A stretch of DNA of 23,858 nt from Anaerolineales bacterium UBA7227 (GCA_002473085.1 DKTP01000031.1:1-23858), one strand, 5' to 3'. Positions 1-8,450 are shown, counted from the stretch's first letter. Notes: generated by a model not told the origin, from the letters alone. Numbers and translations are program-made.

Positions 1-1
1 G

Positions 2-1117
2 ATCGACATCGAGACCGGCGCCCGCCGCATGTCCAAACTCGACGACGTGCGCGACATCGCCCGCATCGCCGACGCGACCGAGGAGGTCGCCTTCCACTGG
101 GTTCCCGTCAGCGCGCAGGACAAACCCGCCGAGACGCGCGGCCTGCACGAGATCAAAACCATCTGGGAAAACTCCACCAAGCACGTCCAGACTGAGTCGA
201 TCTACACCGTCCACGAGGCGCGGGCCGCCATCGAAATGGCCGCGTTGATCGCGGGCGGCAGGGACAAACTGCGCGAACGCCCCGTCCTTTCGCTGATGCA
301 ATGCACCGCGCCCCCGCTCGGACACGACGGCGGATCGGTGGACGCCGCGCTGCTCGCCGCCGAAGCCGGCATCCCGACCGGTTTCATGACGATGGCCGCC
401 TGCCTCACCACCGGACCCGCCGCGCTGGCGGGCAATCTGGCGGTGGGCAACGCCGAAGTCCTCGCGGGGACGGCCCTCCTGCAGCTGGCCTTCCCCGGCG
501 CGCCGGTCTTCTACGCCGCCGCGCAGACCGCCTCCGACCTGCGCTCGGGCGCGTACACCGGCGGCGGTCCCGAAGACTTCCTCTTCGGCGCGGCCACCAA
601 CGTCCTCGCGGACTACTACAACATCCCGCTTTCGATGGGATCGTTCGCCACCGGCGCGAAGGAGCCGAACTGGCAGGCAGGCGTCGAAAACAGCCTCTCC
701 ACTTTCATGGCGAGCGTCGCCATGTCCGACATGCTGCTCGGCGTGGGATTCCTGCACGGCTCGCGCATCTGGTCCTTCGCGGAGATGATGATGGACTGCG
801 AGATCTTCAGCATCATCCACAAGACCATGCAGGGCATCGTGGTGGACGACGAAACCCTCGCGCTCGAAACCATCGCGGCCGTCGGCCCGGGCGGGAACTT
901 CCTGGCGCAAAAGCACACTAAAAAGCACATGCGCGAGATCTTCCTGCCCGAGTTCATGGACCGCCGTCCCTACAACGTATGGGAAGAGAAGAAAGACGAC
1001 GCCCGCGACTGGGCGCTCGCCAAAGCCCGCCGCATCCTCGCGGAACACCAGCCCGATCCGCTCGACCCGAGACTTTCCGCGGAAATGGCGAAGATCATCG
1101 AATCGCTCGAGAACTAA
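2..1117 (+). CDS. MttB-superfamily corrinoid-dependent methyltransferase, copy 1 (5' end cut by window edge)
   Basis: Likely transfers a methyl group from a methylated amine to a corrinoid protein. The reading frame is open to base 2, and the residues before the first ATG (29) match the family's 'D-x-ETG-x-RR' segment, so the true start lies upstream. About 100 N-terminal residues are missing by comparison with copy 3 in this window; some 372 residues are visible. Family signs are the GGRDKL segment, the Gly/Ala-rich barrel core, QAGVE, a VDDETLA segment, GPGGNFL followed by QKHTKKH, and the C-terminal LAEHQPDPLDP. There is no in-frame TAG, so this is a non-pyrrolysine member, like the glycine betaine, proline betaine and carnitine enzymes. 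Its substrate cannot be read from sequence. It heads the visible part of a co-directional operon with two paralogues. Confidence 0.85.
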   Translation: MDIETGARRMSKLDDVRDIARIADATEEVAFHWVPVSAQDKPAETRGLHEIKTIWENSTKHVQTESIYTVHEARAAIEMAALIAGGRDKLRERPVLSLMQCTAPPLGHDGGSVDAALLAAEAGIPTGFMTMAACLTTGPAALAGNLAVGNAEVLAGTALLQLAFPGAPVFYAAAQTASDLRSGAYTGGGPEDFLFGAATNVLADYYNIPLSMGSFATGAKEPNWQAGVENSLSTFMASVAMSDMLLGVGFLHGSRIWSFAEMMMDCEIFSIIHKTMQGIVVDDETLALETIAAVGPGGNFLAQKHTKKHMREIFLPEFMDRRPYNVWEEKKDDARDWALAKARRILAEHQPDPLDPRLSAEMAKIIESLEN

Positions 1118-1120
1118 CCG

Positions 1121-1205
1121 TACACGGATCACGCGGATATTCCGCGCGCGGACTTTCGCGGATTTCATCAAGTCTTCTTTCGCAAAATTCTGTGAAGCCC
1201 GTGTA
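1121..1205. repeat. Degenerate CGCGGAT-type direct repeats between methyltransferase genes
   Basis: The 101-nt gap between the first two methyltransferase genes holds four variants of a CACGGAT/CGCGGAT/CGCGGAC/CGCGGAT motif between 1123 and 1164. One of them forms a short palindrome, cgcgga-tat-tccgcg. Outer 7-nt arms (tacacgg at 1121-1127 and ccgtgta at 1199-1205) are complementary. It may be a dispersed intergenic repeat or a processing site in the operon mRNA. The function is unknown. Confidence 0.4.
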
Positions 1206-1218
1206 TAGAGAGGCATGA

Positions 1219-2676
1219 ATGAGACCTAAACTTGAATTCCTCACCCCCGACCTGATCGGCCAAATCCTCGACGAGGCCTTTCAATTGATGCTCAAGCCCG
1301 GCATTAAAGTCCAATATGCCGAGGCGCGTCAATTGCTGGCCGCCGCGGGCGCGGACGTGGACGAGGCCGCGGAAGTCGCGCGCATCCCGGAGAAACTCGT
1401 CCGCGCCGCGCTGGAAACCGTCCCGCGCGAATTTTTCCTCCACGACCGGCGCGGCCAGCCGAAGGTCCAGTATGGAGGCGACGCCGTCCACTTTGACCCG
1501 GGCTCCTCGGGCGTCCACATCCTGGACCCCGAAACGGGCGAGCACAGACCGTCGGAGACGCGCGACCTGGCGCGCCTCGTCAAAGTGACCGAGATGCTGC
1601 CGCAGTACGACGCGCAGTCCACCGCGGTGGTGTGCAACGAAGTCCCCAAGGAGATCGGCGACCTGTGGCGGCTGTACGTGGTTTTGATGCTGTCGGAAAA
1701 GCCGATCGTGACCGGCGCGTTCTCGAACCAGAATCCGCAGACGATGTTCGACATGCTCGCCCTGTTCAGCGGCGGCAGGGACGGGCTGGCCGCCAAACCG
1801 ACGGCAATCTTTGACGTGTGCCCCTCCCCGCCGCTGGTCTGGTCTTCGTTCGGCGCGGGGAATCTGATCCAACTGGCGCGCGCCGGCGTCCCCGCGGAGA
1901 TCGTCGCGATGCCGCTGGCGGGCGCGGGCGCGCCGGTGACGCTGCTCGGCTCCATCGTCCAGCACGCCGCGGAATGTCTGAGCGGGATCGTCATCCACCA
2001 GCTCGCCAAGCCCGGCGCGCCCATCGTCTGGGGCGGCGCGCCCACGATCTTCGATATGCGGAAGGGAAGTACCCCGATGGGCGCCATCGAAACCGCCATG
2101 ATCGACGCCGGGTACGCGCAGGTCGGCAAATCTCTCGGGCTTCCCACCCACGCCTACCTTTGCGCCACCGACGGCAAAAGCATCGACGCGCAGTCTGGCA
2201 TGGAAAGCGGCATGACGGCCCTCATCGGCGCGCTGGCGGGCATCAATATGATTTCGGGCGCGGGGATGCTCGACTTCCTGGCCTGTCACAGCGCCGAGAA
2301 GTTGACCATTGACGCCGAGATCATCGGCATGGTCCAGCACATGCTCAAAGGGATTCAAGTCCGCACCGAGCCGCTCGCCGCCGCCATGTACGAGGGCATC
2401 AACTTCAAAGCCGACTTCCTCAAGCAGAAGGTCACGCGCCAACTCTTCCCCGTCGAGCAATACCTGCCCTCCCCCGTCATTGACCGCGACTCGATCCGCG
2501 GCTGGCAGGACGGCGGTTCGCTCGACGCCTTCGACCGCGCCAAAATCCGCGCGAACGATTTGGTCGCGAAATACCAGCGTCCCGAGTCGGCGCTCGCGCA
2601 TGAGAAGGAATTGACCGCCATGGTCTCCGCGCTGGCGCGCGAGGCCGGGATGGACCAAATGCCCGATCTGACCTAA
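1219..2676 (+). CDS. MttB-superfamily methyltransferase, copy 2 (divergent, full length)
   Basis: A full-length member at 485 residues. The start ATG at 1219 has a GAGAGG Shine-Dalgarno (1208-1213) five bases upstream. The order of landmarks follows the family: an N-terminal LMLKPGIKV segment, the DPETGEHRP segment near residue 98, SGGRDGL, a Gly/Ala-rich barrel, then DAQSGMESGMTALIGALAG and an IDAEIIGMV segment. The C-terminal GPGGxFLxxxHT motif of copies 1 and 3 is not conserved; here the region reads EGINFKADFLKQKVT. There is no in-frame amber codon. It sits between copy 1 and a peptidase that starts 15 nt after its stop. The divergence suggests a different substrate or a partner/regulatory role within the same pathway, which is inference. 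Confidence 0.85.
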   Translation: MRPKLEFLTPDLIGQILDEAFQLMLKPGIKVQYAEARQLLAAAGADVDEAAEVARIPEKLVRAALETVPREFFLHDRRGQPKVQYGGDAVHFDPGSSGVHILDPETGEHRPSETRDLARLVKVTEMLPQYDAQSTAVVCNEVPKEIGDLWRLYVVLMLSEKPIVTGAFSNQNPQTMFDMLALFSGGRDGLAAKPTAIFDVCPSPPLVWSSFGAGNLIQLARAGVPAEIVAMPLAGAGAPVTLLGSIVQHAAECLSGIVIHQLAKPGAPIVWGGAPTIFDMRKGSTPMGAIETAMIDAGYAQVGKSLGLPTHAYLCATDGKSIDAQSGMESGMTALIGALAGINMISGAGMLDFLACHSAEKLTIDAEIIGMVQHMLKGIQVRTEPLAAAMYEGINFKADFLKQKVTRQLFPVEQYLPSPVIDRDSIRGWQDGGSLDAFDRAKIRANDLVAKYQRPESALAHEKELTAMVSALAREAGMDQMPDLT

Positions 2677-2691
2677 CCGAAAGGAATTTTA

Positions 2692-4524
2692 TTGTTGCCG
2701 CTGAACCTCGAAACCCTCCTCCGCGTCCCCGATGTCGAAACCGCCGGTTGCAGTCTCCATCCCGACGGCCGCCATGTGGCCTTTGCCTGGAACAAGACCG
2801 GACAATGGGAAATTTACACGCTCGAACTACCCGCCGATTCCTCCGCCGTCACGCCGGAGGTCCACATCCCGATCCGCCAGGTCTCGTCTGGCGTTGGCAG
2901 CAAGTTCATGCCGCGCTACTCGTTCGACGGAAAATATCTCGCCTGGCTGCTCGACCTGACCGGGAGCGAAGACTTTCATCTCGTCCTCCACGAGGTCGCC
3001 ACCGGCGAGACCCGCGACCTGACCCCCGAGGTTGACTTCACAATCCAACCGGCATACGCCTGGTCGCCCGATTCCAAACAGATCGCCTATCTCGCCGACG
3101 CGGCGGGCAACTTCGACCTCTATCTCCTCGACCTCGCCTCTCCGCGCCTCCCTAAAAAAGGCTCGGAAGCGCGGCCGTTCTTCTCTCCCAGCGGGCCCGC
3201 GCACTTCGTCCGCTGGTCGCGGGACGGACGTCACATCGCCGTCGCGGCCGAGCAGGAATGGCAGACCGACGGCGTCTTCATCGTCCCGCTCGACGGGCGT
3301 CCGCCGCGCCGCATCGGCGGGGACGCCGCGCTGGACGCCATCCAGCCCGCCTGGTCGCCCGATAACGCCAAAGTCGCCTTCTCGTCCAACTCCAGCGGGT
3401 GGTCGCAGATCGGCGTCTACCATCTCGAAGACGGGCGCATCGAATGGCTCACCAGCGACGAGGGCGACAAAAACAACGCCATCTGGTCCGAAGACGGGAC
3501 GCGTCTCGCCTGGATTTACAACCGCGGCGAAGCCGCCTGGGTGGAGATCCGCTCGATGGACGGGACCCGGCGGAAGGTCCAGACCGAGGCGGGATTCGCC
3601 TTCTGGCCGACGTTCACGCTGGACGGCAAATCCGTCCTCTTCGTCTACGAAAACCCGCGTCAACCTCCCGACCTCTGGCTGGCCGCGCTCGACGATGGGC
3701 GGCTCGCCCAGCTGACGGATTCCCTGCCCGCCGAGTTGAAGGGCGCGGAGTTCGTCGTCCCCGAAGTCGTGACGTTCCCCTCGCTGGACGGCACGCCCAT
3801 CCCCGCCATGCTCTATAAACCGCCGGGCGCGGGACCGCATTCGCCCGCGGCGGTGGTCATCCACGGCGGACCGAACTGGCATCTCGGCTACTACTGGCAT
3901 CCGTTCATGTCGCATCTCGCTTCGCGCGGCTGGACAGTGATCGCGCCAAACTATCGCGGCTCCACCGGCTACGGCCTGGCCTGGACGGCCGCCAACCGCT
4001 ACGAGATGGGACGTCTCGACAACGACGACTGCGCCGCGGCCGCGCTCCACCTCGTCCGCGAGGGGCTCGCCGACCCGAAGAAGATCGCCGTCACCGGGCG
4101 CAGTCACGGCGGCTATTTGACGATGACCTGCATGACGCGCCAACCCGAGTTGTGGGCGGTCGGCTCAGCGGTGGTCCCGTTCCTGAATTGGTTCACGGGA
4201 CACGAAAACGCGCGCGAAGACCTGCAATATTGGGACATCAACAACATGGGCGACCCCGAGACGCATCACGATCTCTGGTATGAACGCTCGCCCTTCTTCT
4301 TCCTCGACAAAGTCCGCGCGCCGGTCCAGTTCATCTGCGGCGAAAACGACCCGCGCTGCCCGCCGTCCGAATCCATCGAAGCGCACGAGAAACTGCAAGC
4401 CCTCGGCATCCCCAGCGAACTGCTCCTCTACAAAGGCGAAGGCCACGGCTTCCTGAAACTCGAAAACATCATCGACTCGGACGTGAAGCGCGTGGAGTTT
4501 TTAGCGAAGGTATTGGAGAGTTAG
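2692..4524 (+). CDS. S9 family prolyl-oligopeptidase-like serine peptidase (acylaminoacyl-peptidase type)
   Basis: A 610-residue protein with two domains. The N-terminal part (about 1-340) is a beta-propeller of WD40/TolB-like blades, seen as repeated 'WSPDSKQIAY', 'WSPDNAKVAF' and 'WSEDGTRLAW' segments. The C-terminal alpha/beta hydrolase (about 350-610) has the nucleophile in GRSHGGYL (Ser471), Asp553 in GENDPR and His585 in GEGHGF, plus the HGGPNW oxyanion segment. The start is a TTG at 2692, supported by AAGGA at 2681-2685; no ATG fits as well. There is no signal peptide, so it is probably cytoplasmic. It lies between two methyltransferases with gaps of 15 and 8 nt, so it is clearly co-transcribed. 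In this setting it may release amino acids or betaines from short peptides or esters; that role is inferred. Confidence 0.9.
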   Translation: MLPLNLETLLRVPDVETAGCSLHPDGRHVAFAWNKTGQWEIYTLELPADSSAVTPEVHIPIRQVSSGVGSKFMPRYSFDGKYLAWLLDLTGSEDFHLVLHEVATGETRDLTPEVDFTIQPAYAWSPDSKQIAYLADAAGNFDLYLLDLASPRLPKKGSEARPFFSPSGPAHFVRWSRDGRHIAVAAEQEWQTDGVFIVPLDGRPPRRIGGDAALDAIQPAWSPDNAKVAFSSNSSGWSQIGVYHLEDGRIEWLTSDEGDKNNAIWSEDGTRLAWIYNRGEAAWVEIRSMDGTRRKVQTEAGFAFWPTFTLDGKSVLFVYENPRQPPDLWLAALDDGRLAQLTDSLPAELKGAEFVVPEVVTFPSLDGTPIPAMLYKPPGAGPHSPAAVVIHGGPNWHLGYYWHPFMSHLASRGWTVIAPNYRGSTGYGLAWTAANRYEMGRLDNDDCAAAALHLVREGLADPKKIAVTGRSHGGYLTMTCMTRQPELWAVGSAVVPFLNWFTGHENAREDLQYWDINNMGDPETHHDLWYERSPFFFLDKVRAPVQFICGENDPRCPPSESIEAHEKLQALGIPSELLLYKGEGHGFLKLENIIDSDVKRVEFLAKVLES

Positions 4525-4532
4525 GCGTTGAA

Positions 4533-5942
4533 ATGTTCCCTTTCTTAAATCCCCAATCCATCGAAGCCATTCACAACGCCACGCTCCGCATCATGGACGA
4601 GACGGGCGTCGTCGTCAACCACGCGGGCGCGCGCGAAATGCTCACAGCCAGCGGCGCGCGCGTCGAAAAGAACCGCGTCCGAATCCCGCCCGAACTTGTG
4701 GAAAAGTGCGTCGCCGTCGCGGGCAAGAAAGTTTCCGTGCGCGGACGCAACGGGACGGTCAAACATCTCGGCGACGGCAATCTCTACTTCCACAACCTCG
4801 GCGGGGCGCGCGACGTGCTCGACCCCGTCACAGGGACGAAGCGCCTCGCCAACGCCCAGGACGTGCGCGACTCCACCCGTCTCCTCGACGCGCTGGAAAA
4901 CTGTCACACCATCACGCCCTTCTTCACGCCCTGCGACGCGCCTGGCGACATGATGTCCCTCGCCATGTACCGCCACGCCCTGCCGCACACCGTTAAGCCG
5001 CTGCAAGGCCCGGGCGTGCAATACGCGCCCGAAGCGCGCGCCGCCGTCCGCATGGCGGAGGTGATCGGGACTCCCTCCGAAGTGTTGACTCTCGCCGTCT
5101 CGCCGGTCAGCCCGCTGACCATCCCCGACCACGAAGTGGACGCCATCTTCGAGATCGCGCGGCTCGGGATCGCCTTCGCCCCCCTCCCCTGCCCGACGGC
5201 GGGCGCGACCGCCCCGCTGTCCATCGCGGGCGCGCTTGCCCAGCAAAACGCCGAAGTGTTGATGTGCGTCGTCCTCGCGCAACTCGTCAACCCCGGCCTG
5301 CCCATCATCTACTGCGGACGCCTCGCCATGATGGAACCGCGCACGGGAGTCTCTGTCTGGGGCGGCGTGGAACTCGGCCTCGCTTCCGCCGGGACGGTGG
5401 GGTTGGGTCACCGCTACGGATTCCCGGTCAACGTCTACGGCTTCTCCACCAACGCCCACAGCCTCGACCTGCAAAGCGGCTTCGAGCGCGGACTGAACGC
5501 CATGATCCCCGCGCTGGCCGGCGCGGACGAACTTTCGGGCATCGGCGAAATGGAAGCGGGCGTGAGCGGCTCCTACGCGCAGATGGTCGCGGATAACGAG
5601 TTCGCGGGCAGCGTCCTGCGCGCCTGCCGCGGCTTCGAGGTCAACGACGACTCGCTTGCGGTAGAATTGTTCCAGCCCGTCATGGACGGCTCGCGGAATT
5701 TCCTCAGCCAGAAGCACACCATGAAATATCTGCGCGCTGGAGAAGTGTTGATGACGAAACTGTCCGAGCGCGGTACCTGGGAGACCTGGGAAAAGGAGGG
5801 CTGTCCCGAATTCGCCCGGCGCGCCCAGTCCGAAGCGGAGCGGATCCTGCGCGAACACAAAGTGGAACCGCTGGAAGAGCGGCAGGAGAAAGAGTTGGAT
5901 AAAATATTGGCCGAGGCAGAGAAAGAGATGGAAAAGAAGTAA
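4533..5942 (+). CDS. MttB-superfamily methyltransferase, copy 3 (full length)
   Basis: A 469-residue corrinoid methyltransferase starting 8 nt after the peptidase stop. Landmarks in order are MDETGVVV near residue 21, the LDPVTGTKR segment near residue 97, the TPFFTPCDAPGDMMS stretch, a barrel core with SPVSPLTIPD, then LQSGFERGLNAMIPALAG, GEMEAGVSG, a VNDDSLAVE segment, and NFLSQKHTMKYLR. Copy 1 shares the last motif almost exactly, so these two are closer to each other than to copy 2. It ends in a charged helix rich in Glu and Lys. No in-frame TAG is present, so it is a non-pyrrolysine type. Substrate candidates from characterised relatives are glycine betaine, proline betaine, carnitine and gamma-butyrobetaine, but none can be chosen from sequence. 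Confidence 0.87.
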   Translation: MFPFLNPQSIEAIHNATLRIMDETGVVVNHAGAREMLTASGARVEKNRVRIPPELVEKCVAVAGKKVSVRGRNGTVKHLGDGNLYFHNLGGARDVLDPVTGTKRLANAQDVRDSTRLLDALENCHTITPFFTPCDAPGDMMSLAMYRHALPHTVKPLQGPGVQYAPEARAAVRMAEVIGTPSEVLTLAVSPVSPLTIPDHEVDAIFEIARLGIAFAPLPCPTAGATAPLSIAGALAQQNAEVLMCVVLAQLVNPGLPIIYCGRLAMMEPRTGVSVWGGVELGLASAGTVGLGHRYGFPVNVYGFSTNAHSLDLQSGFERGLNAMIPALAGADELSGIGEMEAGVSGSYAQMVADNEFAGSVLRACRGFEVNDDSLAVELFQPVMDGSRNFLSQKHTMKYLRAGEVLMTKLSERGTWETWEKEGCPEFARRAQSEAERILREHKVEPLEERQEKELDKILAEAEKEMEKK

Positions 5943-5946
5943 TACG

Positions 5947-6000
5947 TATTGCGTATTGCGTAACCACTTTGATGAAACAGGAATTACGCACTACGCAATA
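5947..6000. repeat. 17-nt inverted repeat in the operon spacer
   Basis: The arms tattgcgtattgcgtaa (5947-5963) and ttacgcactacgcaata (5984-6000) are complementary except at one position, separated by 20 nt. The left arm itself repeats TATTGCG. The element fills most of the 93-nt gap between methyltransferase copy 3 and the M20 hydrolase and is AT-rich compared with the genes on either side. No T-run follows, so it is not a typical terminator. A mobile palindromic repeat or an mRNA stability hairpin is more likely. Confidence 0.6.
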
Positions 6001-6035
6001 TCAGAATTTATCAGACTCCACAAACAGAGAGACCC

Positions 6036-7193
6036 ATGCTAAAAAACGCACACTCAATCACCGAAGAACTGATCGAATGGCGGCGCGACTTCCACCAGAA
6101 TCCCGAGATCGGGTTCGAGATCCACCGCACGGCCGCGAAGGTGGCGGACGAACTGGAGAAATTGGGATGCCGCGTCACACGCGGCGTCGGCAAGACCGGC
6201 GTGGTCGCGGAGATCGGCGAGGGGAATCCCGTCGTCGCCATCCGCGCCGACATGGACGCGCTCCCCATCCTCGAGCAGAACCGGACCGACTACGTTTCGC
6301 AGAACAAAGGCAGGATGCACGCCTGCGGACACGATTCGCACACGTCCATGGCGCTGGGCGCGGCGACGATCCTCGCGAAGGAAAAATTCACGGGACGCGT
6401 CCGCTTCCTGTTCCAACCGTCCGAGGAGACCGCCGACGAGGAGGGCAAGAGCGGCGCGATGCGCATGGCCGAAGACGGCTGCATGGACGGCGTGGATTAC
6501 GTCATCGCGCAGCACGTGGATCCGTCCTCGCCCGTCGGGACGATCGGCATCAGTTCGGGTCCCGCCTCTGCAGGCGTGGACTCGTGGTTCGCGGAGATCC
6601 GCGGCGTGGGCGGGCACGGCGCGCATCCCGACAAGACGGTTGACCCGTTCGCGCTGGCCGCGCATGTTATCATCGCCCTGAACTCCATCGTCTCGCGCCG
6701 CGTGGACCCGCTCCTGCCCGCGGTCGTCAGCATCGGCTCGCTCAACGGCGGCTTCACCGAAAACGTGATCCCCGAAAGCGTGAAGATCACCGGTACATTG
6801 CGTTACATGGACCTCGACCTGCACAAAGAACTTCGCGCCGAGATCCAGCGCGCGTTCGAAGTGGCGCGCGCCCTCGGCGGCGACTATGACCTGAGATTCG
6901 AATACGGCGGCCCGCCGATGACCAACGACGTCCACGTGGCGGCAATGATTGAAGCCGCGGGCGTGGACCTGCTCGGGCGCGAAAACGTCCACGAGTTGTG
7001 GAAGACGATGGGCGCGGAGGACTTCGGCGCGATGCTGGCGCACGCGCCGGGCGCGATGTTCACGCTCGGCACGCGCGGCGGAGACGACACCGGCTTCCCG
7101 CTCCACCATCCGCGCTTCGACATTGACGAGCGCGCCATGCCCATCGGCGCGGCGGTGCTGGCGGAAACGGCGCTGAGATTTTTGCGGAAGTAA
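6036..7193 (+). CDS. M20 family metallo-amidohydrolase / carboxypeptidase
   Basis: A 385-residue cytoplasmic hydrolase of the M20D amidohydrolase/aminoacylase type, which removes N-acyl groups from amino acids or related amides. Visible metal-site motifs are HACGHDSH (residues 95-102, with Cys97 and His99), Glu130-Glu131 in the PSEETADEEG segment, and His160 in IAQHVD. The RADMDALPI segment (70-78), GGHGAHP lid/dimerisation segment, MGAEDF and the C-terminal LHHPRFD (metal-ligand region) complete the family pattern. The start ATG at 6036 follows a purine-rich GAGAG stretch. It lies in the methyltransferase operon and could liberate the amine substrate from an amide or N-acyl conjugate. The exact substrate is unknown because this family is very broad. 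Confidence 0.9.
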   Translation: MLKNAHSITEELIEWRRDFHQNPEIGFEIHRTAAKVADELEKLGCRVTRGVGKTGVVAEIGEGNPVVAIRADMDALPILEQNRTDYVSQNKGRMHACGHDSHTSMALGAATILAKEKFTGRVRFLFQPSEETADEEGKSGAMRMAEDGCMDGVDYVIAQHVDPSSPVGTIGISSGPASAGVDSWFAEIRGVGGHGAHPDKTVDPFALAAHVIIALNSIVSRRVDPLLPAVVSIGSLNGGFTENVIPESVKITGTLRYMDLDLHKELRAEIQRAFEVARALGGDYDLRFEYGGPPMTNDVHVAAMIEAAGVDLLGRENVHELWKTMGAEDFGAMLAHAPGAMFTLGTRGGDDTGFPLHHPRFDIDERAMPIGAAVLAETALRFLRK

Positions 7194-7236
7194 ACGGAAG
7201 CGCGCAATCCGGGAGAAACTTTCAACTGGAGGTAGA

Positions 7237-8106
7237 ATGCACACCATCTTGAAGGGAAAGGGCAGGGAAGTCGTCATCGGCCGCGACAAGCCGTTCGTAG
7301 CGATCGGCGAGAAGATCAACCCGACCGGCAGCAAAAAACTCGCGGCTGCCTTGAAGGAGGGAAATTTCGATTTCGTCGTCGCGCTCGCCAAACGGCAGAT
7401 CGCCTGGGGCGCGGACGCGCTGGACGTCAACGTGGGCGTGCCGGAGATTGACGAGGCGGCGACCGTCTCAAAATTGACGGAGCTCCTCGCCGCGAGCGTG
7501 GACGTCCCGCTTTGCATCGACTCGAACAGCCCGCAGGTGTTGGAAGCGGGACTCAAAGCCGCGCCCGGCAAGCCGCTGGTCAACTCGGTCAACGCGGAGG
7601 AAAGGTCGCTGAATGGGATCCTGCCCATCGTCAAGGAGCGCGGCGCGGCGGTCATCGGTCTCACCTTCGCCGAGGGCGGAATCCCGAAGACGCCCGAGGA
7701 GCGCGTCGCCCTGGCTGGAAAGATCATCGAGCGCGCCGCGCAAATCGGCATCCCCATCGAAGACGTGATCATAGACCCGCTGGTGATGACCGTCGGCTCC
7801 GACAGCAAAGCCGCGCAGGTCACGATCCAGACCATCGAAGCGCTGCAACGCGAGTTCGGCGTCAACATCATCCTCGGCGCGAGCAACGTCTCCTTCGGCC
7901 TGCCCGACCGCCACACCGTCAACCAGGCGTTCCTCGCGATGGCGATCCAGGCGGGCGCGACCTGCTCCATCACCGACCCGATCAAGCTCGGACAGACCAT
8001 CCGCGCCGCCGACCTGCTGCTGGGCAGGGACGACTTCGCCATGCGCCACATCAAATATTTCCGCGCGGCGGAGAAATTACGGGAACAGGAAGCGGCCGCG
8101 GCTTAA
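7237..8106 (+). CDS. Pterin-binding methyltetrahydrofolate:corrinoid methyltransferase (AcsE/MtgA/MtvA-like)
   Basis: A 289-residue TIM-barrel protein of the pterin-binding family. It has GEKINPTGSKK near the N terminus, DVNVGVPEIDE, PLCIDSNSP, VNSVNAEE, and NIILGASNVSFGLPDR, all typical of the methyl-THF side of methyltransferase systems (AcsE, MtgA, the central domain of MetH). It would move the methyl group between a methyl-corrinoid protein and tetrahydrofolate, linking the MttB-type enzymes to C1 metabolism. A GGAGGT Shine-Dalgarno (7228-7233) fixes the ATG. The next gene starts 8 nt after its stop. True dihydropteroate synthase (FolP) is less likely given the corrinoid methyltransferase neighbours and the methyltransferase-type motifs. 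Confidence 0.85.
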   Translation: MHTILKGKGREVVIGRDKPFVAIGEKINPTGSKKLAAALKEGNFDFVVALAKRQIAWGADALDVNVGVPEIDEAATVSKLTELLAASVDVPLCIDSNSPQVLEAGLKAAPGKPLVNSVNAEERSLNGILPIVKERGAAVIGLTFAEGGIPKTPEERVALAGKIIERAAQIGIPIEDVIIDPLVMTVGSDSKAAQVTIQTIEALQREFGVNIILGASNVSFGLPDRHTVNQAFLAMAIQAGATCSITDPIKLGQTIRAADLLLGRDDFAMRHIKYFRAAEKLREQEAAAA

Positions 8107-8114
8107 GGCAAACT

Positions 8115-8450
8115 ATGGACGCCATCACTCAATCACTTTGGATCACGCTCGTCAGCATGGGATTGGTCTTCGCGTCCCTGCTGCTGCTGGCGGGGGCAAT
8201 GTCGCTGATGACGCGGCTGTTCCGCGACCGCGAGGAGGCCCTCGCCCCTGTCCCATCGGGAGAGGCGACAAAAGAAGACGAAAAAGCCCGCGCCGCAGCG
8301 GCGGCGGTCGCGATCGCGCTGGCCGGGCAGTCCCAATCCGCCGCGCGGCCGCTCACCCTGCCCGAACCCGCCCTCATCGGCGCGTGGCAACTTGGAATGC
8401 GCACGCGGCAGATGACGCAAAAAGGCGAGACGAGTCGGCGAAGCAAATAG
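8115..8450 (+). CDS. OadG-like small membrane subunit of a sodium-pumping decarboxylase
   Basis: A 111-residue protein with a single N-terminal membrane segment (roughly residues 8-30, rich in Leu, Val, Ala and Gly), then a charged linker and an Ala-rich stretch. This is the layout of the gamma subunit of oxaloacetate or methylmalonyl-CoA decarboxylase (OadG/MmdD), which anchors the soluble carboxyltransferase to the membrane beta subunit. The sequence is short and poorly conserved. The call rests mainly on the layout and on the biotin carrier and beta subunit directly downstream. The ATG at 8115 is 8 nt after the previous stop, with AAGG overlapping that stop region as the likely ribosome site. 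Confidence 0.75.
   Translation: MDAITQSLWITLVSMGLVFASLLLLAGAMSLMTRLFRDREEALAPVPSGEATKEDEKARAAAAAVAIALAGQSQSAARPLTLPEPALIGAWQLGMRTRQMTQKGETSRRSK

Noticed and set aside
2..5942. Possible pyrrolysine (amber) codons in the three MttB genes
   Set aside because: All three frames run to their ends with no in-frame TAG, so they are non-pyrrolysine members.
6054..8054. A 666-residue open frame on the - strand across the M20 and pterin methyltransferase genes
   Set aside because: It covers two well-supported genes on the other strand and shows no recognisable motifs.
7237..8106. Dihydropteroate synthase (folP) call for the pterin-binding protein
   Set aside because: The GEKINPTGSKK and ASNVSFGLPDR segments and the methyltransferase operon fit the methyl-THF:corrinoid type better.
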